Shown here in pieces: positions 16,209 through 23,439 of a stretch of DNA of 49,540 nucleotides. Origin of the DNA: an uncultured Prevotellaceae bacterium (GTDB taxonomy: Bacteria > Bacteroidota > Bacteroidia > Bacteroidales > Bacteroidaceae); contig ONSR01000012.1 in the NCBI GenBank assembly GCA_900320565.1, positions 1 through 49,540 on the forward strand. The letters are read 5' to 3'. Within the stretch, counting starts at the first letter, position 1, and each line of letters begins with the position of its first letter. The notes under the pieces were generated by a model. That model did no database searches, was not told the origin of the DNA, and saw nothing but the letters and a program-made list of their open reading frames with translations. The position numbers and the translations under genes are program-made.

Positions 16209-17431
16209 AGGATTTTCTTTGAGAGATAGCGGACCGGATACCATATCGCAAGCCAACCGACAACAAGGACGGTAACAAGGATGAGCAGGATATCCGTCCA
16301 ATAAACGCTGACGGGATAAGTCTCGATGATGAAGCTGCCTTCGCTGTCACCCATCGTCACGATGCCGTACTCCTGCTGTATCCAACAAAGCACACCACCC
16401 AGCACAAGGCCGAGCAAAGCACCTGCCAGGCAGATGATGTGACCTTCCAGACGGAAGATGGTACAGAGCTGCGAGTCGTTAGCACCAAGGCTGCGAAGGG
16501 TTTGGATGTCCTGCCGCTTGTCTATCATCAGCATCGAGAGCGAGCCGATGATATTGAAGCAGGCCACCAATAATATAAAGGAAAGGAAGACATAAGAGAT
16601 GAGCTTCTCGATGCGCATCACACGGAAGACATCGTTCTGCTGCTCATAGCGGTCCTCGACCTTGAAGCGTTCTCCAAGCACTGACCTCAGTTGCTCCTTG
16701 GCCTTGTCTGCCTTGAGACCCTCCTTGAGCTTCAACTCAACGGCCGACACCCTGCCCTCTCTGTCGAACAGCTTTTGGGCAAACGCGAGACTAGTGAGGA
16801 TGTAGTTGGCATCGTACTTGGCTTGCCGAACCATAAAGACCACACCGGGACTTTGAAGCTCGTCATGATTGAAAGATGACAGAGGATTACCGATGTTCAC
16901 ACGCTCTCCAGGCTTTGGAGCATAGACTTGGAGCGGGTTCTCAAAGTTAGCAGGAAGGCCAAGCTGCTGAGCCAGCTGAATGCCCAAGATGCCGTACTCC
17001 AAGACATCAGCATGTAGGCAGAAGTGTCCGTCGCCATAAAGAATGCCCTCGATGTGCCCCTGCTTTGTGACATTATCTGCCACACCTTTGATAGTCACGA
17101 CCTGCTGCTTACCGCCTTCCACGACGAGGGCTTGTCCTTCGAGGACTGGCGTATAGACCTCCACCGCATCGCTCTTCTTGAGCCACAACAGGTCTTTGTC
17201 CTTCGCATCGATGGTCTGTCCGTCTTTTGGCGTGACCAGCAACTCCGGATCGAACGCCGTAAAGAGGTCAGCCACAAGATCTTGGAAGCCGTTGAAGACA
17301 CTCAGCGTGACCACCATCGCCATCGTAGCCACAGCCACACCAAGCACCGAAATGCCACTAATGATGTTGATGGCATGGTGGCTCTTCTTGGCGAAGAGAT
17401 ACCTTCTTGCTATGAACAATTCATAGTTCAC
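16205..17431 (-). CDS. LolC/LolE-type ABC transporter permease
   Basis: A 408-residue inner-membrane protein with the MacB/FtsX layout: one N-terminal helix (HHAINIISGISVLGVAVATM), a large periplasmic domain (about 45-270), and three C-terminal helices (YVFLSFILLVACFNIIGSLS, GHIICLAGALLGLVLGG and ILLILVTVLVVGW). IARRYLFAKK at the start and the SLGANDSQLCTIFRLEG coupling segment fit the lipoprotein-release permeases. No ATPase gene is adjacent, so it must pair with LolD encoded elsewhere. The gene overlaps rbfA by 4 bp upstream and the radical SAM gene downstream. Confidence 0.88.
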   Translation of the reverse strand: MNYELFIARRYLFAKKSHHAINIISGISVLGVAVATMAMVVTLSVFNGFQDLVADLFTAFDPELLVTPKDGQTIDAKDKDLLWLKKSDAVEVYTPVLEGQALVVEGGKQQVVTIKGVADNVTKQGHIEGILYGDGHFCLHADVLEYGILGIQLAQQLGLPANFENPLQVYAPKPGERVNIGNPLSSFNHDELQSPGVVFMVRQAKYDANYILTSLAFAQKLFDREGRVSAVELKLKEGLKADKAKEQLRSVLGERFKVEDRYEQQNDVFRVMRIEKLISYVFLSFILLVACFNIIGSLSMLMIDKRQDIQTLRSLGANDSQLCTIFRLEGHIICLAGALLGLVLGGVLCWIQQEYGIVTMGDSEGSFIIETYPVSVYWTDILLILVTVLVVGWLAIWYPVRYLSKKIL

Positions 17432-17763
17432 TGCTTCAGGAGTTCGTCGATGTGTTCAACGTAATCTAATGAGTCGTCCACAAAGAACTTGAGCTCAGGG
17501 ATGATGCGTAACTGCTTGCCTACTCTTGTGCCCAGTTCGAAGCGTACCTGCTTCTGGTTAGTATTGATGTTCTGCACAATCTCTTCAGCCTTCTCGCTTG
17601 GGAAGACGCTGAGATAGACGCGACACACACTCAAGTCGGGACTGATGCGGCAAGCGCTGACGCTCACCAAGACGCCCCTCATCGCACTTGTCTGCTTCTG
17701 GAAGATGTCGCTCAACTCCTTTTGAATAAGGCGAGCTATCTTGTTCTGTCTGGTTGTTTCCAT
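17428..17763 (-). CDS. rbfA: Ribosome-binding factor A
   Basis: A 111-residue KH-type protein that matures the 30S subunit and helps process the 16S rRNA 5-prime end. It begins METTRQNKIARLIQKELSDI and has the family segments GVLVSVSACRISPDLSVCRV and RIIPELKFFVDDSLDYVEHI. Its start lies 1 bp after the upstream peptidase stop and its end overlaps the permease start by 4 bp, so translation is probably coupled. RbfA next to a LolC/E-type permease is a common Bacteroidetes order. Confidence 0.95.
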   Translation of the reverse strand: METTRQNKIARLIQKELSDIFQKQTSAMRGVLVSVSACRISPDLSVCRVYLSVFPSEKAEEIVQNINTNQKQVRFELGTRVGKQLRIIPELKFFVDDSLDYVEHIDELLKQ

Positions 17764-17764
17764 A

Positions 17765-19132
17765 TTAGTCTTCTTCGCTAAACATTGGGTCCCATGCTGG
17801 CAGACGGATGGGCTTCTGCTTGAGCAACTCGAGAACGGATTCAGGACAGAACTTGCGGTTCACTACTACGCGGAACATGTACTCGCGGAACCATTCGTCG
17901 GTCATGATGATGTAGCCGTTCTGCCCGCTGTCCGAGCCCCAGCTATTCTCCACCTTCCACTTCTTCGCCTTGCCTTGGCTGTCGAGGTCCACGGCCATCA
18001 GGGTCATGGCATGGGTGCTACCGCTGTCAAAGGTCTCAATGCGCTGCTTCTTGTTCATGCCAAAGGTAGTGCCCAAGAGGCTACCGTAGTCGAAGTTATT
18101 GATGTCGGCAATGCCCACATTGCGATCCAGGAACTTGCCCACGTCGCAGCTGAAATACATCTGGCAGCTGTCCTTCAGCGAGGCGATGGCAATGTTCTCC
18201 AGCTCCTCTATAGGCAGGTTGACGTAGAGCCAGTTGTGTCCGTCATAGACATGGCGGTCGTAGTCAATCTCATAGACCTTGCCGAAGGGACGGCTCGGGT
18301 CGTTCATCAGCATCACATAGTCCTTGTTGAGGTCTTCTCCATCCTCGATGCAATAGGCCTTGAAGAACTCTTGTGGGGTGTAGGTCTTGTCCTTCCAAGT
18401 GAACTTTGTGGGAGGCACGCCATAGGCCATGACAAGCATGCGATAGACGGTGCCGAGCTGCTCCACCTTAAGCGCCTGTAACTGCTTCTCGCCCATGCCT
18501 GCCTCGCTCTTCTCGCGAAGGGTGATGCCGAACTCGCGCAACTTTCTCTTCAAGTGTCCACAGAACTCGCTGGTGCTGTTGCTAACGTAGGTTTCTGGCA
18601 TGATGTCGGCAGGAACCACGCCGTACTTCGTAGCGAGGTCAGCCACACCGGTGTAAGTGCCGCCGTCGGAGAGCGGATGCTGGAAAAGCCAGCGCACCAT
18701 CTCGCTATCGATGGGCTGTTTGCGTGTGTCAATGATGCCTTGCAGGAAGAGGTTGCTCTTCTCGAGCTGATCGAAGAAGAAGAGGTAGCACTGACTGAGG
18801 ACAAAGTCCTTCGTGTCGAGCTTCTTCATCGCCCTGCCCCTCAGCACATTAAGTCCCGTAAAGAGCCAGCAACGACCACTGCTCTTCTGGTCGGTAATGC
18901 CTGTGTTCTTAATCTCGATGCCGAAGTGCTTGTCCTTGGCACCTGCATTCTCCTGATTGACGGCCATCTTTGCGATGCCGACATTGCTGATAGCATTGCG
19001 GAGCGCCTTCTCGGCTGGCGTACCGGTATAGCTGCCCTCGAGCTGCTTGAGCACCTCGGGTGTGATGCCTGTCTGCGCACTTACCAGCATGCAGAACATC
19101 ATTGCCAATGTGTAGATTAGTGTTCTTTTCAT
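17765..19132 (-). CDS. Secreted C1B aminopeptidase (bleomycin hydrolase family)
   Basis: A 455-residue cysteine aminopeptidase with a signal peptide ending near residue 20 (MFCMLVSAQ). The catalytic triad is Cys88 in DQKSSGRCWLFTGLN, His in GSTHAMTLMAVD and Asn in KVENSWGSD. LSQCYLFFFDQLEKSN is typical of PepC/BLH proteins. The family forms self-compartmentalised hexamers with the active site inside, trimming residues from peptide N termini. It is the first gene of an operon with rbfA, the permease and the radical SAM enzyme. The 405-residue protein encoded at 9568-10785 is a diverged relative. Confidence 0.93.
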   Translation of the reverse strand: MKRTLIYTLAMMFCMLVSAQTGITPEVLKQLEGSYTGTPAEKALRNAISNVGIAKMAVNQENAGAKDKHFGIEIKNTGITDQKSSGRCWLFTGLNVLRGRAMKKLDTKDFVLSQCYLFFFDQLEKSNLFLQGIIDTRKQPIDSEMVRWLFQHPLSDGGTYTGVADLATKYGVVPADIMPETYVSNSTSEFCGHLKRKLREFGITLREKSEAGMGEKQLQALKVEQLGTVYRMLVMAYGVPPTKFTWKDKTYTPQEFFKAYCIEDGEDLNKDYVMLMNDPSRPFGKVYEIDYDRHVYDGHNWLYVNLPIEELENIAIASLKDSCQMYFSCDVGKFLDRNVGIADINNFDYGSLLGTTFGMNKKQRIETFDSGSTHAMTLMAVDLDSQGKAKKWKVENSWGSDSGQNGYIIMTDEWFREYMFRVVVNRKFCPESVLELLKQKPIRLPAWDPMFSEED

Positions 19133-19167
19133 GTCTTTTTTATTATAGAATTTGTCTTTAAGCTGTG

Positions 19168-19175
19168 CAAAGGTA
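19168..19175 (-). promoter_or_regulatory. Promoter -7 element of the peptidase-rbfA operon
   Basis: TACCTTTG on the minus strand, 36 bp before the ATG at 19132. A -33 element is not clear. Confidence 0.55.
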
Positions 19176-19278
19176 CAAAGAAAAGGTAATAAAGAGAAAT
19201 AATAATGGATAAATTTCTTTATTCAGGCATTTCCGACTTCAATTGCGACGGGACAACTCATGGCTACATGGACATTTC

Positions 19279-21807
19279 TTAGTGAACCTTCATTACTTTA
19301 TGCGAGCGTTTCCCATTGGTTACGATATAAATACCAAGAGTAACCTGCCTCGTGTCCACCGCTTGCCCGCACATATTGTATGCTCTGTCACTCCTGATAG
19401 AAGAGGATTTCGAGTCTTGTTGCCAATATTCATCTGCTTGAACTTGGCCGATACCAGTCTCGATTGCCGTTAGATCTGTGAGTGTGAAGTCATCAAATGA
19501 GTAACTGAAAGAGGTTTTGTTGGAACCAACTTTCAGCGCAAAGTAAACGGTTCCTGTTGTTGTGGCTTTCCATTTCATCGTGCCAGCTGTATGGTTACTT
19601 CCTGTCCTGGCCTTAGCGGACATCATACCATCATACTCAGCAAGAGAAGCATCCAGCCACGAATTAAGTTGACCGATAGTGTTAGCCTCGCTCAGTCCCT
19701 CGTCAGCATAGTCCTTTGGCTTGTCATTAACAACGAATGCCTGTATCCAGAAATCTCCATTACCACTGGCGCCTCGCACAGCCACATCGGCTGAATAGGT
19801 ATGTCCTGCTATGACCTCTATCGGCTGATACATCACTGTATTGAGTGAATGGTTGCGTGCCGAGGAGATTCGGAGTGCTCCACCATTGCCGGCAGCTGGA
19901 GTGCTGGCAGTCGAGTTCCACTCATACTTGGTATTGTTTACGGATGCAAGTGCTGCAGTTTGCCATGCGCCCTGATATTCACATTCTCCATTCAGGAGGT
20001 GATTGCGTTCCGCGTCCAAATCTGGCTCCAAGACTTGCAGTTCCTGTTCCGAGGCTTCCCTTCTACCTGAGAAGCGCAGCCAGTTGATGTTGAGCCCACC
20101 TTTTTCTATATATACGCGCACACGCAAAGTCCCTTTCGGGAGAATGATGCCTGAGAATGATTTCGTGCTCCATGTGGTATAGCCTCCTGTAGATGTCAGC
20201 TTTGTAGAGGCCGTGACTGGTCGGCCATTGACGGTGATACGCACAATCGACGAACCGGAGTTTATGGCATAACGCAATTGCAGTTGCCATTTGCCAGCCT
20301 CACTGGGGTTATCTATTGTGTACTGTAACCATTCTCCGTCCTTTGTTTCTCCCACATAATATCCACAGTTTTTGGTATCATTGGGGCTGTCATAAATGTC
20401 CACCCCGTCATTGCGATATGTCCATCCTCTCTGCCATGAGGTGTAATCCTCTCCACTATACTGATATGAGGCATCATCAGTGTCCCAGTATGCTCTGCCT
20501 GGAGCGCCCATGTCATAGTGTGCAGCATATATATAGTCGCCCGTCTGATAGTCAGCAAACGGCAGACAATCATCGTCGAAAGGACGTCGCAGGAGCGCAT
20601 CGAGGTAATCTGTTCGCACGATGCAGCGACTGATATGCTGTGCTTCTGCCCATGCCTTGCAAGCATTCCAAAGCGTCGTCGCAGAGGGGTGGCTGCCATT
20701 CTGCCATTGGCTGATGACATTGTCGTAACTGGAAACACGCTTGACTTGCAGGATGCTGTTGATGTTGCTCTTCTTCATTGGCCAACAAGTCCATGCGGCA
20801 AACTGCATTGCTTCCTCATAGAGACGGACGCATCCGGCTGTCCATGAATTGCTGTTCTCGCCGAACTCGCCAATATAGACGGGGCATCTGTACTTCGTGG
20901 CCATATCGGCCATGTATTGCACTTGCTCTTTTGTGTTATACACGCCATATCGATGGAACTGCAGCATCATCTTCGTGTCCATCTTGGTTGAGGGGAAACC
21001 AGTATAGTCGTTGCTGTAGGAATTGCCTTCCACGATGACGATATGGCTGGTGTCCACCGTTCGGATCGCCTTAATGATGGCTTTGAAGGTGTCCCACAAA
21101 AGTTTGTTGCTGCTGGGGAGTGTCCAGTTGGTTTCGTTGATGAGGTCGTATGCTGCCACACACTTCTGGTCCTTATAGCGTTCGGCAATCTTTTTCCACA
21201 AGGCTGTCAGTTTCGTGCGATTGGCTTCATTTTCCCACAAGGAGGGCTTGCTGGAGTCGTAGTCGCAGATATCGCCAGATGATTGGCCGCCCGGGCAAGC
21301 ATGCATGTCCAGTATGAGCAGGATGCCCCATCTTTCTGCCCAGACACACATGGAGTCAATGCGGTCGAAACCTTCTCGCAGCCAAGTCTGTTCTCCGGCT
21401 ACAGGTTCCTTCTCAATGGGCAGGGTGAAGTATTTATAGTGCATCGGTACGCGTAAGGTATTGAAGCCCTGTTCTGCGAGGAACTTCATATCCTCTTCGC
21501 AGAAGTTATTGTCCATCCATAAACGGTCGAACTCTTCAACTTTTTCTTCACCGCACACATCTGCAAGCATCTGGTCGAACTTGAACTGGCGGTCCAAGTT
21601 TCCGGAAGTGTTCATCATGTACGGTTCGCGCACCATCCAGTTGCCGCAGTTCGTGCCACGCATCACAAGCGTCTGACCGTCGCGACCTATCAGCTTTGTG
21701 CCAGATATGCGTACATAATTGTCGGTTGCACTAACAGTGAACACGTTTGCAGCAAATGCCAATGCAACAATCACAAACGACACGATGTGTCTCATTGGTA
21801 GATGCAC
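19279..21807 (-). CDS. Modular GH5 glycoside hydrolase with two carbohydrate-binding modules
   Basis: An 842-residue secreted enzyme with a signal peptide at about 1-27. A GH5 catalytic domain follows (30-360; MRGTNCGNWM, acid/base Glu in DLINETNWTL, nucleophile Glu in VYIGEFGENS). A CBM6-like module at about 415-600 (DGVDIYDSPNDTKNCGYYVG, GEWLQYTIDNP, LNINWLRF) comes next. A CBM4/9-like module at about 615-790 follows (LLNGECEYQGAWQ, FDDFTLTDL), and the protein ends with a Bacteroidales secretion-type tail (AYNMCGQAVDTRQ to VMKVH). The GH5 part resembles exo-glucanase and endoglucanase subfamilies; the substrate is not settled. It may be co-transcribed with the small gene 28 bp upstream. Confidence 0.88.
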   Translation of the reverse strand: MHLPMRHIVSFVIVALAFAANVFTVSATDNYVRISGTKLIGRDGQTLVMRGTNCGNWMVREPYMMNTSGNLDRQFKFDQMLADVCGEEKVEEFDRLWMDNNFCEEDMKFLAEQGFNTLRVPMHYKYFTLPIEKEPVAGEQTWLREGFDRIDSMCVWAERWGILLILDMHACPGGQSSGDICDYDSSKPSLWENEANRTKLTALWKKIAERYKDQKCVAAYDLINETNWTLPSSNKLLWDTFKAIIKAIRTVDTSHIVIVEGNSYSNDYTGFPSTKMDTKMMLQFHRYGVYNTKEQVQYMADMATKYRCPVYIGEFGENSNSWTAGCVRLYEEAMQFAAWTCWPMKKSNINSILQVKRVSSYDNVISQWQNGSHPSATTLWNACKAWAEAQHISRCIVRTDYLDALLRRPFDDDCLPFADYQTGDYIYAAHYDMGAPGRAYWDTDDASYQYSGEDYTSWQRGWTYRNDGVDIYDSPNDTKNCGYYVGETKDGEWLQYTIDNPSEAGKWQLQLRYAINSGSSIVRITVNGRPVTASTKLTSTGGYTTWSTKSFSGIILPKGTLRVRVYIEKGGLNINWLRFSGRREASEQELQVLEPDLDAERNHLLNGECEYQGAWQTAALASVNNTKYEWNSTASTPAAGNGGALRISSARNHSLNTVMYQPIEVIAGHTYSADVAVRGASGNGDFWIQAFVVNDKPKDYADEGLSEANTIGQLNSWLDASLAEYDGMMSAKARTGSNHTAGTMKWKATTTGTVYFALKVGSNKTSFSYSFDDFTLTDLTAIETGIGQVQADEYWQQDSKSSSIRSDRAYNMCGQAVDTRQVTLGIYIVTNGKRSHKVMKVH

Positions 21808-21835
21808 ACTAAATTAAAGATAATTATACCAGACA

Positions 21836-22018
21836 TTAATACTTCCAGAAGTTGTATTTCTTACGCAGTTCTTCCTGCTTCTCGGGTGGCAACGACTTGA
21901 AATAGCCTCGCCAACTGGGGCAGAAATTGATTTGCCAACGCCAAAAGCGGCCTATTAACGACTTGGGATTCTTGTCATACTGAGCACGAAGCTTGCAGTT
22001 CTCACATGGGTACTTCAT
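21836..22018 (-). CDS. Small conserved Cys-containing protein
   Basis: A 60-residue, basic and Trp-rich protein that begins MKYPCENCKLRAQYD and continues GRFWRWQINFCPSWRGYFKS. The CxxC pair plus one more Cys suggest a small metal site, but no function is known. I believe similar short proteins occur widely in Bacteroidales; this is recall and was not searched. It starts 17 bp after the peroxidase remnant and is probably on the same transcript. Confidence 0.75.
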   Translation of the reverse strand: MKYPCENCKLRAQYDKNPKSLIGRFWRWQINFCPSWRGYFKSLPPEKQEELRKKYNFWKY

Positions 22019-22035
22019 AATCTGTTATAATGTAT

Positions 22036-22251
22036 TTATTTAAGTTGTTCCTCTATTGGCTGTCCCAATTGAGCTGGCTCCGTTGTCGGCTCAAAACGTC
22101 CAACTACCTTGCCTTTGTAGTCGGCAAAGTTCACCTCCTGGCCCTTGTTCGACAGGGCGCTGAATTGATAAATGGTGTTCACAGAGTTTGTCTTACAAGA
22201 TAGCAGGCAAAGAGCGGCCGCCATGATTAAAAGAATAGGGTTGTATCGCAT
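22036..22251 (-). pseudogene. Glutathione peroxidase gene with its centre deleted
   Basis: The product is 71 residues from the ATG at 22251. The first part is a lipoprotein signal (LLIMAAALCLLSC), then TIYQFSALSNKGQEVNFADY, which is the N-terminal strand of Bacteroidetes glutathione peroxidases. The last part, GRFEPTTEPAQLGQPIEEQL, is the C-terminal helix of the same family. The two are joined at GKVV, a tetrapeptide expected at both sites in an intact gene. About 110 residues are missing, including the catalytic Cys (or Sec), Gln and Trp, so it cannot be a peroxidase. The reading frame is kept and the promoter is intact. A longer form from 22374 is rejected because it begins upstream of the promoter. 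Confidence 0.82.
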
Positions 22252-22282
22252 TCTGATGGGTGGTTTTTCTATGTTTGCTTTG

Positions 22283-22290
22283 CAAAGATA
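22283..22290 (-). promoter_or_regulatory. Promoter -7 element of the peroxidase remnant
   Basis: TATCTTTG on the minus strand, 32 bp before the ATG at 22251. No good -33 element is seen. Confidence 0.5.
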
Positions 22291-22742
22291 ATCAAAAAGA
22301 ACGACTTTTTGCATGATATTCAATAAATAATGCCTTTCAACGCAAAAAACAACTGTTCTGATGATGAAAAGCAAAGGTTATACATTAACGTGAGTTCAAT
22401 GAAATGAATTGTCTAATGCTAATTCGTTGAAATCGCGTTAATGAGTGGAACTTGTGGCTTTTATTTCTGATGTTTGCAATTTGATGTGCCATTTTGGTGC
22501 TTTGACAAAATGTAAGCAATTCGGCAGTTTTGCTTACAGGCAACTTTTCCTCGAATGCCTCAGAATCGCTTCTTTTGCCTCTGACCTTGTTTTTCGACCC
22601 CCGAGCAAAAATATGGGCTTAAATCGAAGACGGTTTCTCAACTATCTCTGCCACAGACTGTTAGAAGTACCTCCGCGCGACTGCCATTTTATCCCGATTC
22701 ATCGTTTTGCTATCTGCGGATGGCAAAACAGGCCGTTTTGAC
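22291..22742. other. Intergenic stretch without a convincing gene
   Basis: No supported gene lies between the peroxidase remnant and array A3. The 98-codon open frame at 22445-22741 has no recognisable domain and runs into the array. From about 22677 the sequence already falls into 22-bp words with T-runs, so A3 may begin there. Confidence 0.5.
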
Positions 22743-22918
22743 CCGAAATTGCACACTTTTTGACGTGAAGTTTCCACCAATTTCACACGAGAAATTTTCA
22801 AACGCGACACGTGAACTTTTCAAACTTCACGTGTCGCGTTTGAAAAGACCTCACGTCGCGCCGGCAAAATCGACGTAAAAAGTGCTCTTTTTCGACACTT
22901 TTCAGAGTGTGCAATTTC
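22743..22918. repeat. 22-bp word array A3 with a 21-bp perfect inverted repeat
   Basis: Eight consecutive 22-bp units (starts 22743, 22765, 22787, 22809, 22831, 22853, 22875, 22897) mostly end in GAC, CAC or CTC and begin GTG, ACG or GTA. Inside, 22795-22815 and 22826-22846 are perfect inverted repeats of 21 bp (left arm begins TTTTCAAACGCGACACGTGA) around a 10-bp loop. The first and last units carry GAAATTGCACACT (22745-22757) and its complement (22906-22918). This gives a nested hairpin about 174 bp long. Confidence 0.8.
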
Positions 22919-22968
22919 TAACACTTTGACGGCTTCTTATGTATTTTTGCTTACATTATGACAAAAGA

Positions 22969-23003
22969 AGCTCCCACCTTAATGCATGATTAAGGTGGGA
23001 GCT
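22969..23003. terminator. Strong terminator (small-peptide transcript)
   Basis: AGCTCCCACCTTAAT and ATTAAGGTGGGAGCT form a perfect 15-bp stem with a 5-nt loop. On the minus strand it is followed by CTTTTGTC. It would end the short transcript that starts near 23240. Confidence 0.85.
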
Positions 23004-23050
23004 TTATTGATTCCCCACTGAAGGGGGGGAGATTCAGATATGGCTATTCT

Positions 23051-23188
23051 TTACCATTCCTCGTCCCAGACATTGACCTGTTCCTTGGTGCGGGACTCGC
23101 CGTTTCCTGCGCCGCCATTCACGAGGCCGGCATTGCCTTTAACTTCGCCCACGCTCTGCATCAGCAAACCTTGATGTTGCAGCTGCAC
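23051..23188 (-). CDS. Small acidic Trp-ending peptide, start codon uncertain
   Basis: From a GTG at 23188 the frame gives 45 residues: VQLQHQGLLMQSVGEVKGNA and on to EQVNVWDEEW. I recall short Prevotella peptides of the form YxxPEIxxxQLQHQGLL...NVWDEEW, and the upstream codons still read YLSPEIII, so the gene belongs with them. No ATG in any frame lies between the predicted transcript start (about 23240) and this point. It has either lost its start codon, begins at GTG or ATT, or is decaying. Promoter and terminator are both intact. The function of such peptides is unknown. Confidence 0.5.
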   Translation of the reverse strand: MQLQHQGLLMQSVGEVKGNAGLVNGGAGNGESRTKEQVNVWDEEW

Positions 23189-23245
23189 AATGATTATTTC
23201 AGGGCTTAAATAATATAATAATGTATTTAATATAATTTTGGGCAG

Positions 23246-23276
23246 CAAAGGTACGAATAAGTGAAAATAATGCAAA
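23246..23276 (-). promoter_or_regulatory. Promoter of the small-peptide transcript
   Basis: On the minus strand TTTG (23276-23273), exactly 19 bp, then TACCTTTG (23253-23246). This is a full match to the Bacteroidetes promoter; transcription should start near 23240. Confidence 0.75.
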
Positions 23277-23306
23277 AAAATCATTATTTTTTTCAAGAAT
23301 AGCAAT

Positions 23307-23372
23307 AATTTGACGAGTTATGTTGCCTAACTTAACACGTCAAAATTGACAATATAACACGTCAAAAATGCT
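23307..23372. repeat. 22-bp word array A4
   Basis: Three units start at 23307, 23329 and 23351. Units 2 and 3 share TAACACGTCAAAA and end TTGAC and ATGCT. The array sits between the divergent promoters of the small peptide (minus) and the mannose-6-phosphate isomerase operon (plus). The word is shared with arrays A2 and A6 (TTAACACGTCGAATT type). Confidence 0.7.
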
Positions 23373-23388
23373 TTTTATCCACAATGAT

Positions 23389-23419
23389 TTTGCTTTTTGA
23401 ATTATATATTGTATCTTTG
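23389..23419 (+). promoter_or_regulatory. Promoter of the mannose operon
   Basis: TTTG at 23389-23392, 19 bp, TATCTTTG at 23412-23419. The ATG follows at 23440. Confidence 0.8.
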
Positions 23420-23439
23420 CAAAGGAAATATCATAATTT

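Noticed and set aside
22445-22741. A 98-codon open frame on the plus strand
   Set aside because: No domain, low-complexity composition, and it runs into a 22-bp repeat array. No promoter of the local type precedes it.
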